NCBI GenBank assembly: GCA_052435735.1
Contig: JBQVNB010000017.1
Coordinates: 1 to 64,000 of the forward strand
Reading direction: 5' to 3'
Origin: Aliihoeflea sp052435735
GTDB taxonomy: Bacteria > Pseudomonadota > Alphaproteobacteria > Rhizobiales > Rhizobiaceae
DNA: 64,000 nucleotides
The position numbers and the translations under genes are program-made. This document shows, piece after piece, positions 7,829 to 18,506 of the stretch. The notes beneath the pieces are model-generated. The model was not told the DNA's origin and made no database searches. It saw only the letters and a program-made list of their open reading frames with translations. Each line of letters begins with the position of its first letter. Position 1 is the stretch's first letter.

Positions 7829-8085
7829 TGATCAGATTTCGAGCCGAGCGCAGCGCGCGCGCGCAACCGACCCACCGCTTCTCGGTGGGGCAGATCGTCC
7901 ATCTCAAGACGTGGTTCGCCATGCCGTTGCAAACCGATGAGAGCTTCAGCGTGACGGGATGTATGCCGCTTCGCAACAATGAGTTTCAGTACCGCATCCG
8001 GGCGGAAAGCGAACGCTATGATCGTGTTGCCGGCGAAGAAGCGCTCGAATTGGTCGAAGCCGCAGACGTGAAGGGGAAAAACTGA
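7828..8085 (+). CDS. Conserved hypothetical protein (second gene of the trio)
   Basis: An 85-residue protein beginning MIRFRAERSARAQPTHRFSV, with GQIVHLKTWF and the segment NNEFQYRIRAESERYDRVAGEEALEL. The phrase about parsing a form of 'YRIRAESE' is typical of small rhizobial proteins annotated only as hypothetical, often with a beta-barrel-like fold. No catalytic motif is visible. It overlaps the upstream gene by one base (TAATG) and the downstream 46-residue gene by one base (TGATG), so the three are expected to be made together. Confidence 0.75.
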   Translation: MIRFRAERSARAQPTHRFSVGQIVHLKTWFAMPLQTDESFSVTGCMPLRNNEFQYRIRAESERYDRVAGEEALELVEAADVKGKN

Positions 8086-8225
8086 TGGCCAAGGGACAGA
8101 TGCGATCGAACAAAGAAGTTCGAAAGCCAAAGAAGGAAAAGGCGCCGGCAGCGCCCGAGCCGGCATTCGGCAAACAGATCAAGGATCTGGGTGCACCAGC
8201 CAAGAAGGGCGGCGCCAAGTCCTGA
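8085..8225 (+). CDS. 46-residue Lys/Pro/Ala-rich small protein (third gene of the trio)
   Basis: A very short gene that starts on the last base of the preceding stop codon (TGATG) and encodes 46 residues. It begins MAKGQMRSNKEVRKPKKEK, then has an AAPEPAF linker and ends KKGGAKS. It is strongly basic and probably disordered, so it could bind nucleic acid or ribosomes, but that is inference. The one-base overlap, the intrinsic terminator 36 bases later and the shared operon make it a credible gene despite its length. Confidence 0.75.
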   Translation: MAKGQMRSNKEVRKPKKEKAPAAPEPAFGKQIKDLGAPAKKGGAKS

Positions 8226-8261
8226 TGGACGGCGGCACCTTCTGAGACTTCCGTAAATGAA

Positions 8262-8287
8262 AAACCCGGCTCGAGGCCGGGTTTTTT
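8262..8287. terminator. Bidirectional terminator between the small-gene trio and rpoD
   Basis: Stem AAACCCGGC (8262-8270) with GCCGGGTTT (8276-8284) around a 5-base loop. It has T residues to the right and an A run to the left, so it can end both the plus-strand trio and the minus-strand rpoD transcript. Confidence 0.9.
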
Positions 8288-8291
8288 GTGG

Positions 8292-10310
<2,019 letters not shown>

Positions 10311-10637
10311 ATGTTGTTCTCCAGGCGGCCATCAGGCCATTGGAAGCCTCAGCGGCTCTCGTCACGGACATGGATGCTAGTGCGCGGATCGCGCTCGTCG
10401 ATGGCGCATACGCGTGTTCACGTAAATGCGCTGTTAACCCTGGTATCGATACCGGCGTGCCCAACCCGCTCAAAACCAGTGTGCCGTCCCATCATCCGTC
10501 TTCAACGCGGGCAAGCCGCTCGTTAAGGTTCGTGGTCGTCCTGATTCCGTCATTCCGGCGGAAGGTCAAGCGGCTGTGACATGATTCGCCGCAAAAAAGC
10601 GAATCAATTGCCGGTTTTGCGGCTGGTCGGCCCGTCG
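10311..10637. other. dnaG-rpoD intergenic region (327 bp), no gene seen
   Basis: No supported reading frame. It should hold the rpoD promoter(s). A 7-bp inverted repeat (GATTCGC at 10583-10589, GCGAATC at 10599-10605) lies just after the dnaG stop. It lacks a T tail on the minus strand, so I do not call it a terminator. Confidence 0.6.
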
Positions 10638-12557
10638 TCAGGCCCGGCCCGCTCGACCCGACTGGACCCCGAAGCCTTCTATCAGCGCCTCGGTTGCCTG
10701 CACGTCGCGCAACTGGGACTGCACGTCGACGAGATGACGGTAATTCTCATCCGTCGGCTCGGTCGCGAGTGCTGTCTCGGCTGCTTTCAACTCCCTATGT
10801 AGAGACTGAGCCGCCTGCTGCAAGTATAGGGCCTGCTGAAAGGCGTCGCGGGCGTCGTCGAGCGCGGCTTCGGGCAGGGCGGTCCACAGGCCTGCGCCCT
10901 TGACCTGCAACAGCGCCCGTTCCCAGATGTCCTCGATGCCGCAGGTGCGCACGTGCTCGATGAGCGTTCCGGCCCTGGCCGTGAGCCCATGCGCGGCGGC
11001 GTCGACGACGCAGGCCTTCAACTGGCGCAGCTCGGCGCTGGTGATCGACAGGCGGTCGACCTCGTCGAAATACTCGTCGACGAGGTCGGGGTGGTTGACG
11101 AGGGTGACGAGGATGGACGTCTCGCGCAGCGGCATGGCCGTGGCGGCGCGGCGGACCATGGAGGAGCGGGCCAGCGTCTCGGAGACGGCGAAGCGCTGCT
11201 TGCCCATCTGGCCGGGCATGCCTGGACGGCCCTGTCCGCCGCCCTTTTCGAAACGCGGATTTTTCGGCCGGCTCGCGCCGAAGAAGCGGATGACGCGGTC
11301 GCGCATCTCCTGCTGGTAGTGGCGGCGGACGTCCTCGTCCTTGATCTGGAAGGTCAGTTCGCGCAGGCGCTTTTCGAGTTCGGCGCGGCGCTCGGGCGTG
11401 TCGAAGGTCGAGCCGCCGGTCTCGCGCTGCCACAGCATGTCGGCCAGCGGGCGCGCGTCCGCGACGATGGCGCGGAAAGCGTCGGCTCCCTCCGCCTTGA
11501 CGAGATCGTCGGGGTCCTGGCCGTTGGGCAGGAGCGCAAAGCGCAGCGTGCGACCGGCCTGGACGAGGGGCAAAGCGAGGTCGGCGGCGCGGAACGCTGC
11601 CTTCATGCCGGCCTGGTCGCCGTCGAAGCAGAGGACAGGCTCGCCCGACATGCGCCAGAGGAGTTCGAGCTGGTTTTCGGTCAATGCGGTGCCGAGCGGG
11701 GCCACGGCGTTCTCGACGCCGGCCTGCGCGAGCGCGATGACGTCCATATAGCCTTCGACGGCGATGATGGTGCCGCCGCGCGCGACGGTGGAGCGCGCGC
11801 GGGCCAGATTGTAGAGCACCTGACCCTTGTGGAAGAGTTCGGTGTCGTTGGAATTCAAATATTTCGCGGGTGCGTCGGCTGCCATGGCGCGGCCGCCGAA
11901 GGCGATGACGCGGCCGCGCGCGTCCTCGATCGGAAACATGATGCGGTCGCGGAAGCGATCATAGGACAAGGGAATGTCGGGACCGTGGACGACGAGGCCG
12001 CAGGCCTCGATCTGGCCCTTGTCGACGCCCTTGGCTGCCAGATGCTCCTTCAGCGCATTGCGGCTTTCGGGGGCGTAGCCGAGGCGGAATTTCTGCTGGG
12101 TCGGGCCGGAGAGGCCGCGTTCGCGCAGATAGGCGCGGGCTTTCGCGCCGTCGGCCCCTTGCAGCCGGTCCTGGAAGAACTGCGTCGCCATTTCCATGAC
12201 GTCGGAGAGCGAGGCGCGTTCGCGCTCGCGCTGTTCCTGCTGGACGTCGCGGGCGGGCATCGGCACGCCGGCCATGTCGGCGATGCGCTCGACCGCCTCG
12301 GGGAAGGCGAGGCCGTCATGGTCGGTCAAGAAGCGGAAATGGTCGCCGGAGACGCCGCAGCCGAAGCAGTAGTAGCGGCCCTTCTTGTCCTCGCAGTGGA
12401 AGGAGGGCGATTTTTCGCCATGAAAGGGGCAGCAGGCCCAGTAGTCGCCGCGCGGCGCGTTGGTCTTGCGGCGGTCCCAAGTGACCCGCGCGCCGATCAC
12501 CGAGGAGATCGGCACCCGGTCGCGGATCTCGTCGAGGAAGGAAGGGGAAAATCGCAT
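10638..12557 (-). CDS. dnaG: DNA primase
   Basis: Synthesises RNA primers at the replication fork with DnaB helicase. The 639-residue protein has the CHC2 zinc-ribbon at residues 40-65 (CPFHGEKSPSFHCEDKKGRYYCFGCG). Then comes the TOPRIM catalytic core, with VEGYMDVIALAQAG (catalytic Glu) and LCFDGDQAGMKAA (metal-binding Asp pair) around 260-320. The C-terminal helicase-interaction region is less conserved. I chose ATG 12557 (MRFSPSFLDEIRDRVP), the usual alphaproteobacterial start; an ATG nine codons upstream has no better ribosome site. It precedes rpoD on the same strand. Confidence 0.98.
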   Translation of the reverse strand: MRFSPSFLDEIRDRVPISSVIGARVTWDRRKTNAPRGDYWACCPFHGEKSPSFHCEDKKGRYYCFGCGVSGDHFRFLTDHDGLAFPEAVERIADMAGVPMPARDVQQEQRERERASLSDVMEMATQFFQDRLQGADGAKARAYLRERGLSGPTQQKFRLGYAPESRNALKEHLAAKGVDKGQIEACGLVVHGPDIPLSYDRFRDRIMFPIEDARGRVIAFGGRAMAADAPAKYLNSNDTELFHKGQVLYNLARARSTVARGGTIIAVEGYMDVIALAQAGVENAVAPLGTALTENQLELLWRMSGEPVLCFDGDQAGMKAAFRAADLALPLVQAGRTLRFALLPNGQDPDDLVKAEGADAFRAIVADARPLADMLWQRETGGSTFDTPERRAELEKRLRELTFQIKDEDVRRHYQQEMRDRVIRFFGASRPKNPRFEKGGGQGRPGMPGQMGKQRFAVSETLARSSMVRRAATAMPLRETSILVTLVNHPDLVDEYFDEVDRLSITSAELRQLKACVVDAAAHGLTARAGTLIEHVRTCGIEDIWERALLQVKGAGLWTALPEAALDDARDAFQQALYLQQAAQSLHRELKAAETALATEPTDENYRHLVDVQSQLRDVQATEALIEGFGVQSGRAGRA

Positions 12558-12826
12558 CTGGGTTCTGCTCGCTTTGTCCTGCATATAGAGCCGATCCGCG
12601 CGCGGCGCGAGGCGAATGCGGGTTCATGCCCGTGATTCACACTATGCGGGCGTCGCAACTGGACTATCGGACCGCGCTTGCGTGCGCGGGGCCGGCATGC
12701 GATTCCTGTTAATCGACTAAAGAAAAAGTCGCGGGCAGAACCGCGCGAGAGCAAAGCTGATTTCATGATTTCCATTTGCAGATGCTTCGAGCCGTCGCTG
12801 GCCGCCGTCCTTCCGGAGGACCGGTC

Positions 12827-14488
12827 GTGAGCGGGTCGGTCGTTCTCCTCAACCTTGCCGGCGCGGTCGCGCTGCTCTTGTGGGCAACGCGCATGGTGCG
12901 AACCGGCGTGGAGCGTGCCTATGGCGAGGTGCTGCGCCGGCGGCTGCGCGCGACGCTGCGCAACCCGCTCGCGGGCGTCGTTGCGGGCACGGGACTTGCG
13001 ATCGCGTTGCAGAGCGCGACGGCGGTGGCGCTGCTCGTCGGCTCGTTCGTGGGATCGGGCATCGTCGGCGGCGCAGCGGGGCTCGTCGCGGTGCTCGGCG
13101 CCGATCTCGGCTCGGCCATCGTCGTCAAGATGCTGTCCTTCGATCTGAGCCTTTTGGTGCCGATCTGCCTTTTTGCCGGCACCGCCATTTTCCTGGCGAC
13201 GGAACGGCGGTCGTGGCGGCAGTTCGGCCGTATCCTTGTCGGGGTCGGGCTTTTGCTCCTGTCGTTGCGGCTGATCGGCGAGGCGTCGGAGCCACTGCGC
13301 GAAAGCCGGCTCCTGCCGGTGGTCGTGGACTTCCTCGCCGCCGATCCGATTACCGCCTTCATCGTCGCGGCGATCATGACGTGGCTCTTCCATTCGAGCG
13401 TCGCGGCGATTCTGTTGATCGTCGCGCTGGCCGCGCGCGACCTGATACCGGTCGAACTCGGCATCGTCATGGTGCTCGGCTGCAATCTCGGCGGCGGGCT
13501 GATCGCCGCGATGCTGTCGCGCACGATGGCGCCGCAGGGACGCTCGGTGCCGATCGCCAATCTGGTGCTGCGCGGCATCGGCGCAGTGACGGCGCTGGCG
13601 GTCATCGCGATCGTCCATCCGCCGCTCGACCTCCTCGGCGGCTCGCCCGAAATCCAGCTCGTCAACGCGCATATCGCCTTCAACCTGGCGCTGGTGATCG
13701 TCGGGCTGCCGCTGGCGGGGATCGTTCACCGGCTGGTCAGCAGCGCGCTGACCGCGATGCAGCCCGAAGCGGTGATCGACCTCGAGGACCAGCCGGTTTC
13801 CTCGCTCGACCCGACTGTCCTCGACAATCCGCCGCTGGCGCTCGGCAATGCCACACGCGAGGTGATGGCGATCTGCGACACGGTCGAGATCATGCTGACC
13901 AATGTGATGGAGCTCTACGAAGAGGCCGACAAGCCGAAGATCGCGGCGCTGACGGCGCTCGACGACCGGGTGGACGAGCGCCATGCGGCGATCAAGCTCT
14001 ACCTTGCGCGGATCAGCGCCTCGCAGATGAGCGAGGACCAGGCGTTGCGCTATCAGGAACTGCTCGGTGCCTGCGTGAAGCTCGAACAGGTGGGCGACAT
14101 CATTGTGCGCAACATGCTGGCGCAGGTGAAGAAGAAGCTGGAGCGCGGCGTCGCCTTCTCGCCGGATGGGATGGACGAACTGCACGAAATGCACGCGGCG
14201 GTGCTCGCCAATGCGCGCCTCGCCTTCAACGTGCTCGTCTCGCGCGACCGGGAGACGGCACGCCAGCTCGTGCAGGAGAAGGAGCGTCTGCGCGATCTCG
14301 AAAAGCGCTCCAGCCAGCGCCATTTCGACCGGCTGCGGCGCGGAACGGCGGAGAGCGTGGAGACGAGCTCGATCCATCTCGACACGATCCGCGACCTGAA
14401 GCAGATCAACTCGCTGCTCGCCTCGATCGCCTATCCGGTGCTGGAAGAGCATGGGCTGCTGCGGGACAGCCGCCTCAAGGCCGTCTAG
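12827..14488 (+). CDS. Na+/phosphate cotransporter family protein with PhoU-like domain
   Basis: A 553-residue membrane protein of the NptA/YjbB type. The N-terminal half holds two Na/Pi cotransporter repeats with the QSATA motif (ALQSATAVALLVGSFVGSG, first repeat) and HSSVAAILLIVALA in the second. About eight membrane segments lie between residues 5 and 300. The C-terminal cytoplasmic part (about 340-550) is helical and PhoU-like. I chose GTG 12827 because GGAGGA lies 7 bases upstream; an ATG 17 codons earlier has none. Related proteins export or import phosphate, and direction cannot be told from sequence. Confidence 0.9.
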   Translation: MSGSVVLLNLAGAVALLLWATRMVRTGVERAYGEVLRRRLRATLRNPLAGVVAGTGLAIALQSATAVALLVGSFVGSGIVGGAAGLVAVLGADLGSAIVVKMLSFDLSLLVPICLFAGTAIFLATERRSWRQFGRILVGVGLLLLSLRLIGEASEPLRESRLLPVVVDFLAADPITAFIVAAIMTWLFHSSVAAILLIVALAARDLIPVELGIVMVLGCNLGGGLIAAMLSRTMAPQGRSVPIANLVLRGIGAVTALAVIAIVHPPLDLLGGSPEIQLVNAHIAFNLALVIVGLPLAGIVHRLVSSALTAMQPEAVIDLEDQPVSSLDPTVLDNPPLALGNATREVMAICDTVEIMLTNVMELYEEADKPKIAALTALDDRVDERHAAIKLYLARISASQMSEDQALRYQELLGACVKLEQVGDIIVRNMLAQVKKKLERGVAFSPDGMDELHEMHAAVLANARLAFNVLVSRDRETARQLVQEKERLRDLEKRSSQRHFDRLRRGTAESVETSSIHLDTIRDLKQINSLLASIAYPVLEEHGLLRDSRLKAV

Positions 14489-14659
14489 GTCGGGCACGTC
14501 GATATTCCGGCCGGAGCGGCCTGCAAATGGCAGCTCTCTGCGCTTCCGGTGCTCATGTACCCAAATGTACATTCCGCTCCGGTTCTCGAAATCCGTCATT
14601 TTCGGCACGCTCAGACCTAAATCTCAACGCGTCCTGAGTGCGTGCGTACCGAAAAAAGT
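14489..14659. other. Intergenic stretch with a short dyad, no gene seen
   Basis: Non-coding sequence between the phosphate transporter gene and the OmpA-gene terminator. It contains a small perfect dyad ATGTAC-N6-GTACAT at 14555-14572 inside a Pro/Arg-codon-like tract. I see no supported gene. Confidence 0.5.
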
Positions 14660-14691
14660 AGAGCCCGGTCGCTGGAGGACGACCGGGCTCT
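14653..14691 (-). terminator. Rho-independent terminator of the OmpA-family gene
   Basis: Perfect 12-bp stem (14660-14671 with 14680-14691), 8-base loop, then on the minus strand ACTTTTTTC. It lies 66 bases after the stop codon of the OmpA-family gene. Confidence 0.92.
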
Positions 14692-14756
14692 GATGCCTCT
14701 CCCCGCCGGGCTGACGCCCGAGGGGGATGGGGCAGGGAACCTTGTATGTAGGAACC

Positions 14757-16682
14757 CTACTGAGCCTGTGCCACCGGGGCGACAAGCTGGGTGATGCGGC
14801 GGACGGCGACGCGGCGATTGCGGCGCTCTTCCGACTGGGTCTCGACCTTCAGATACTGCTCGCCATAGCCCTGGGTGACCAGGTTTTCCGGCGGGATATC
14901 GAAGAAGTCCGTCAAGGCGACGGCCACGGCTTCAGCGCGCTGGTCCGACAGGGCCAGATTGGCTTCATCCGAACCGACCGCATCCGTGTGACCTTCAATC
15001 AGGAAGGTCTCGGCCGGATTTTCCTCGAGCATCCGGGTCATCGCGTCGGCGAGGCCCTGAAGACGGGGAACTTCGCTCTGCGGGATCGAGGCGGAGCCGA
15101 AGTCGAAGGTCAGCGTGTCGAGATCGACGCGGCGTGCGATGTCACGAACGCGCGAGGAGTATTTCACCTCGTCGATCGTATAGACCTCGCGAACCTGTTC
15201 GACCGGAGGCTGGTCCAGGAACTCGTAATAGATGTCCGGGTCCTCGACGCGATTGGCCTCCAGGATGTACTGGCTGACAGGGATCGTGAGCTGCAGCGGC
15301 GGCAGGTCACGGGCCGGGTCACGCCAGCGACGCGGGCGATCGTAGTCGAAGCGACGATCGTCGGCGTAGACGAGCACGTATTCACGGCCGTCCGGCGCGA
15401 AACGCGAGCGCTGGATGACGTCGCCGTAACGGTCGCGGATGGTGACGATCTCGACGCCGTTCGGACGCACGATCACTTCACGCGTGCGGCCACGCGGCAG
15501 CTCCTCGTAATACACCTCGGACTCGCGAACGAGACGCGGGCGGTCGTCGCTCTGGATCACCGTCGTGTTGTTGAAGTTGACGATGAAGCGGTTGTCGATC
15601 TCACGAACGACCTCGGCTCCCTCGCGACGCTCACGACGACGCTCGCGGATCTCGGTCTCCTCCAGACGGCGGCCTTCTTCGGCACGCAGCGACTGGATCT
15701 CGATCGGCTGTTCGAGAACCTGGGCGTCCTGCTCGGAAGTCGGGGCAGGGCCGGCCGGACGGGCACGACGCGCGCGCTCTTCCTCGATCTGCTCGGGAGT
15801 TTCGCCGTCAGCAGCGGCTTCGGCTTCGAATGCAGCCTCGGCCTCGGCGGGCTCGACCTTCTGCGAATCGAGGATCGGAGCGAGATCGTCGGTTTCCTCG
15901 AAGGCCTGTTCCGGCGGAATTTCGACCTGCAGGGCCTCGCCGGCTTCGGCCGGCTGTTCGACGGCACCTTCGACTTCAGCTTCGCCCTCGACGGCGGCAC
16001 CGCCTTCGACGGGAGCCGCGCCTTCGGCCGGAGCGGCATCCTCGGCAGGGGCTTCGTCAGCCGGAGCCGCATCCGCAGGGGCTTCCTCGGCGGGAGCCTC
16101 TTCGGCAGCAGGCTCTTCAGCCGGCGCTTCTTCTTCGACTGGGGCTTCTTCAGCTTCCGGTGCTTCTTCAGCGGCCGGAGCCTCGGCAGGAGCTTCCTCT
16201 GCCGGAGCGTCCTCAGCCGCAGGTTCTTCAGCCGGAGCTTCCTCGGCGGCGGGCTCTTCAGCCGGAGCCTCTTCTGCAGCCGGCTCTTCCTCAGCGGCGG
16301 GTTCTTCGGCCGGGGTCTCTTCTTCGGCCGGAGCCTCCTCGGCAGCCGGCTCTTCGGTGGGAGCCTCCTCGGCAGCAGGCTCTTCAGCCGGGGCTTCCTC
16401 GGCGGGCGCCTCTTCCGTGGGGGCTTCTTCCGCGGGCGCTTCTTCCTCTACGGGTGCCTCTTCGGCGGCTTCCTGAGCTTCCTGCGCTTCGCGCTGCAGG
16501 CGCTGCTCTTCGGTTTCCTCGGTTGGCGCCTGTGCGAGGATGACCGGCGCATTGAGCTGCCCATCCTTCTGCATGGCGTCGAAATCGGCCTGTGCGCCGG
16601 CGAAAGGCGCCGCGCTTAGCTGAGCGGTGGCCATGATCAGCCCGAGGGCCGTCCCGGCCAGTATCCGCGACTGTCTCTTCAT
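14757..16682 (-). CDS. OmpA-family outer-membrane protein with a long Glu/Ala/Pro repeat region
   Basis: A 641-residue secreted protein. Residues 1-31 are a signal peptide (MKRQSRILAGTALGLIMATAQ...). Residues about 70-225 are a low-complexity region of repeated EEAPAEEPAAE units. A middle domain holds tyrosine-rich segments (VYYEELPRGRTREVIVRPNG, YVLVYADDRRFDYDRPRRW). The last 120 residues are an OmpA C-terminal peptidoglycan-binding domain with LIEGHTDAVGSDEANLALSDQRAEAV and NRRVAVRR. The start at 16682 has an AGGAG ribosome site. The repeat region likely spans the periplasm or extends from the surface while the OmpA domain anchors to peptidoglycan. Such proteins are common in Rhizobiales, but their role is not settled. 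Confidence 0.9.
   Translation of the reverse strand: MKRQSRILAGTALGLIMATAQLSAAPFAGAQADFDAMQKDGQLNAPVILAQAPTEETEEQRLQREAQEAQEAAEEAPVEEEAPAEEAPTEEAPAEEAPAEEPAAEEAPTEEPAAEEAPAEEETPAEEPAAEEEPAAEEAPAEEPAAEEAPAEEPAAEDAPAEEAPAEAPAAEEAPEAEEAPVEEEAPAEEPAAEEAPAEEAPADAAPADEAPAEDAAPAEGAAPVEGGAAVEGEAEVEGAVEQPAEAGEALQVEIPPEQAFEETDDLAPILDSQKVEPAEAEAAFEAEAAADGETPEQIEEERARRARPAGPAPTSEQDAQVLEQPIEIQSLRAEEGRRLEETEIRERRRERREGAEVVREIDNRFIVNFNNTTVIQSDDRPRLVRESEVYYEELPRGRTREVIVRPNGVEIVTIRDRYGDVIQRSRFAPDGREYVLVYADDRRFDYDRPRRWRDPARDLPPLQLTIPVSQYILEANRVEDPDIYYEFLDQPPVEQVREVYTIDEVKYSSRVRDIARRVDLDTLTFDFGSASIPQSEVPRLQGLADAMTRMLEENPAETFLIEGHTDAVGSDEANLALSDQRAEAVAVALTDFFDIPPENLVTQGYGEQYLKVETQSEERRNRRVAVRRITQLVAPVAQAQ
16010..16476 (-). 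repeat. Degenerate tandem repeat encoding EEAPAEEPAAE units
   Basis: About 470 bp of near-repeating Glu/Ala/Pro codons inside the OmpA-family gene. The unit is irregular (5-11 residues), which points to slippage and recombination rather than one exact tandem duplication. Length is likely to vary between strains. Confidence 0.85.
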
Positions 16683-16861
16683 TAGAGTGTGCTCCTGAAA
16701 TGGGTCCCAACCCGGCTTCAACAGAAAGACCAGCTTTTTGTTCCGGTTTGGCGGGAAAACAGGCTCTTCCGGGGCCATTTGGCGGCATTGCGGCGGCAAA
16801 TCGATCGAGATCGCGGACGTTGCCGCTTGACCGCGAAAGGGCGCGGGTCCACATCGGCGCC

Positions 16862-17308
16862 ATGTCCGAACCCTTCTGGAAAACCAAAACCCTCGAGGCG
16901 ATGACCACGCCTGAATGGGAATCGCTGTGCGATGGCTGCGGCAAGTGCTGCCTGTCGAAGCTGGAGGAGGAGGACACCGGCGAGATTTACTGGACCAGCA
17001 TCGGCTGCCGGCTCTTCGACGCAGGCAATTGCCGCTGCTCGGACTATCCCGGCCGGCTGGCCAAGGTGCCGGATTGCGTCAAGCTGACGCCGCACAAGGT
17101 GCGCACGCTGCCCTGGTTGCCCTCGACCTGCGCCTATCGTCTGGTCGCAAATGGCGACGACCTGAAGTGGTGGCACCACCTCGTCTCGGGTTCGCGCGAG
17201 ACCGTCCACGAAGCCGGCATTTCGGTGCGCGGCAAGGTGACCGCGCTCGAAACCGACATGGAGAGCGTCGACGACTATTTCGACCATATGCTGGACGAGG
17301 AGCCATAA
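16862..17308 (+). CDS. YcgN-family cysteine-cluster protein
   Basis: A 148-residue protein of the UPF0260/YcgN family, usually 140-150 residues. It shows the conserved cysteine pattern WESLCDGCGKCCLSKLEEEDTG, then CRLFDAGNCRCSDYPGR and PDCVKLTP, followed by WLPSTCAYR and the end ESVDDYFDHML. The cysteines resemble a metal or Fe-S cluster site (CxxCxxCC), but no activity is known. It is divergent from the OmpA-family gene and followed by a ketosteroid isomerase-like gene. Confidence 0.92.
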   Translation: MSEPFWKTKTLEAMTTPEWESLCDGCGKCCLSKLEEEDTGEIYWTSIGCRLFDAGNCRCSDYPGRLAKVPDCVKLTPHKVRTLPWLPSTCAYRLVANGDDLKWWHHLVSGSRETVHEAGISVRGKVTALETDMESVDDYFDHMLDEEP

Positions 17309-17375
17309 GGCGCTTGCGCGCAGGAGGGTGCGCAGCCTACCTCACAGGCCTCGACCTCGAACGAAGGAACCCCCG

Positions 17376-17789
17376 ATGAGCCAGACCGAAACCAAAGTCC
17401 TGATCGAGCGCTATCTCGAAGCCTTCAATGCCGGCGACGGCGCGGCGATGCTCGAGTGCCTCGACGAAGACGTCGCGCACGACATCAACGAGGGTGGCCG
17501 CGAGATCGGCAAGGACAAGTTCAAATGGTTCCTCGGCATGATGGACCGCCACTACAAGGAAGAGCTGGCCGACATCGTCATCATGACCAACGAGACCGGC
17601 AGCCGTGGCGCCGCCGAGTTCACCGTGCATGGCGAATATCTGGCGACCGCCGATGGCCTGCCCGAGGCGAACGGCCAGCGCTACTCCGTGCCGGGCGCGA
17701 TCCTGTTCGAGATCGATGGCGGGCGCATCTCGCGGGTGACGACCTATTACAATCTCAAGAACTGGATCGCAGCGGTCTCGAAGGGCTGA
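17376..17789 (+). CDS. Ketosteroid isomerase-related (SnoaL/NTF2-fold) protein
   Basis: A 137-residue protein of the cone-shaped alpha+beta NTF2 fold. Typical pieces are VLIERYLEAFNAGDGAAMLECLDEDVAHDIN near the N-terminus and VPGAILFEIDGGRISRVTTYYNLKNWI at the end. It resembles the conserved family of steroid-isomerase-related proteins of unknown substrate. A GAAGGAA ribosome site precedes the ATG. The next gene starts 3 bases after its stop, so the two form an operon. Confidence 0.88.
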   Translation: MSQTETKVLIERYLEAFNAGDGAAMLECLDEDVAHDINEGGREIGKDKFKWFLGMMDRHYKEELADIVIMTNETGSRGAAEFTVHGEYLATADGLPEANGQRYSVPGAILFEIDGGRISRVTTYYNLKNWIAAVSKG

Positions 17790-17792
17790 ACG

Positions 17793-18392
17793 GTGACCGT
17801 CACCGTCCGGCGGCTGGCGCGCGGCGAGGTCGAGGCGCGGATCGACGATCTGGCGGCGCTGCGCATCGAGGTCTTTCGGGCCTTTCCCTATCTTTACGAC
17901 GGGGATGCCGGCTATGAGCGGGACTATCTGACGACATATGTGAAAGGGCCGGGCGCGGTGGTGATCGGTGCGTTCGACGGCGAGGCGCTGGTGGGGGCGG
18001 CGACGGCGTCGCCGCTTGGCGAACATCACGGCGAATTCGCCGCGCCCTTCGGCGAGCGCGGCCTCGACATCGACGACTTCTTTTACTTCGGCGAATCCGT
18101 TCTCAAGGAGGGGTATCGGGGGACGGGCATCGGCGTGCGCTTCTTCCAAGAGCGGGAGCGGGCGGCGCGCGAGCAGAATTTCGTCAAATGCGTCTTTTCG
18201 GCCGTGGTTCGCCCGGTGGATCATCCGATGCGGCCCGGCGACTACGTCCCGCTCGACGGTTTTTGGCGCAAGCGCGGCTATCGCCGGATCGAGGGGCTGG
18301 AGACGCATTACTCGTGGCGGGATGTCGGCGCCGACGAGGCGAGCGAGAAGCCGATGGAATACTGGATCAAGGAGTTCGACACTTCGACATGA
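17793..18392 (+). CDS. GNAT-family N-acetyltransferase
   Basis: A 199-residue acetyl-CoA-dependent acyltransferase. The GNAT core is visible as GAVVIGAFDGEALVGAATASP (beta-strand pair), FGESVLKEGYRGTGIGVRFFQERERAA (motif A, pyrophosphate loop RGTGIG) and a C-terminal FWRKRGYRRIEGL (motif B). It starts at GTG 17793, 3 bases after the ketosteroid-isomerase-like gene. The pair recurs as an operon in related bacteria, but the acceptor is unknown. Confidence 0.85.
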   Translation: MTVTVRRLARGEVEARIDDLAALRIEVFRAFPYLYDGDAGYERDYLTTYVKGPGAVVIGAFDGEALVGAATASPLGEHHGEFAAPFGERGLDIDDFFYFGESVLKEGYRGTGIGVRFFQERERAAREQNFVKCVFSAVVRPVDHPMRPGDYVPLDGFWRKRGYRRIEGLETHYSWRDVGADEASEKPMEYWIKEFDTST

Positions 18393-18506
18393 ACCGCGCA
18401 TGAATGCGGGGTTCCGAACATGTTCAGTTTCCCGGCGCCATTCTCTCCCGATCGCCCTGAGCGACATGAGATGTCCTGATCCGCATCATCGACGAGGAGA
18501 GACAAG

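Noticed and set aside
10583..10605. Hairpin after dnaG
   Set aside because: It has a 7-bp stem but no T run on the dnaG strand, so it is not called a terminator.
10953..12635. 560-codon plus-strand frame opposite dnaG
   Set aside because: Same reason: an antisense shadow of a well-conserved gene.
14555..14572. Dyad ATGTAC-N6-GTACAT
   Set aside because: Too short and unlinked to a gene to claim as an operator; noted only as part of the intergenic stretch.
14727..16619. Long open frame on the plus strand opposite the OmpA-family gene
   Set aside because: It is Ser/Gly/Phe/Leu low-complexity sequence mirroring the Glu/Ala/Pro codons of the minus-strand gene. It has no ribosome site or domain, while the minus strand encodes a clear signal peptide and OmpA domain.
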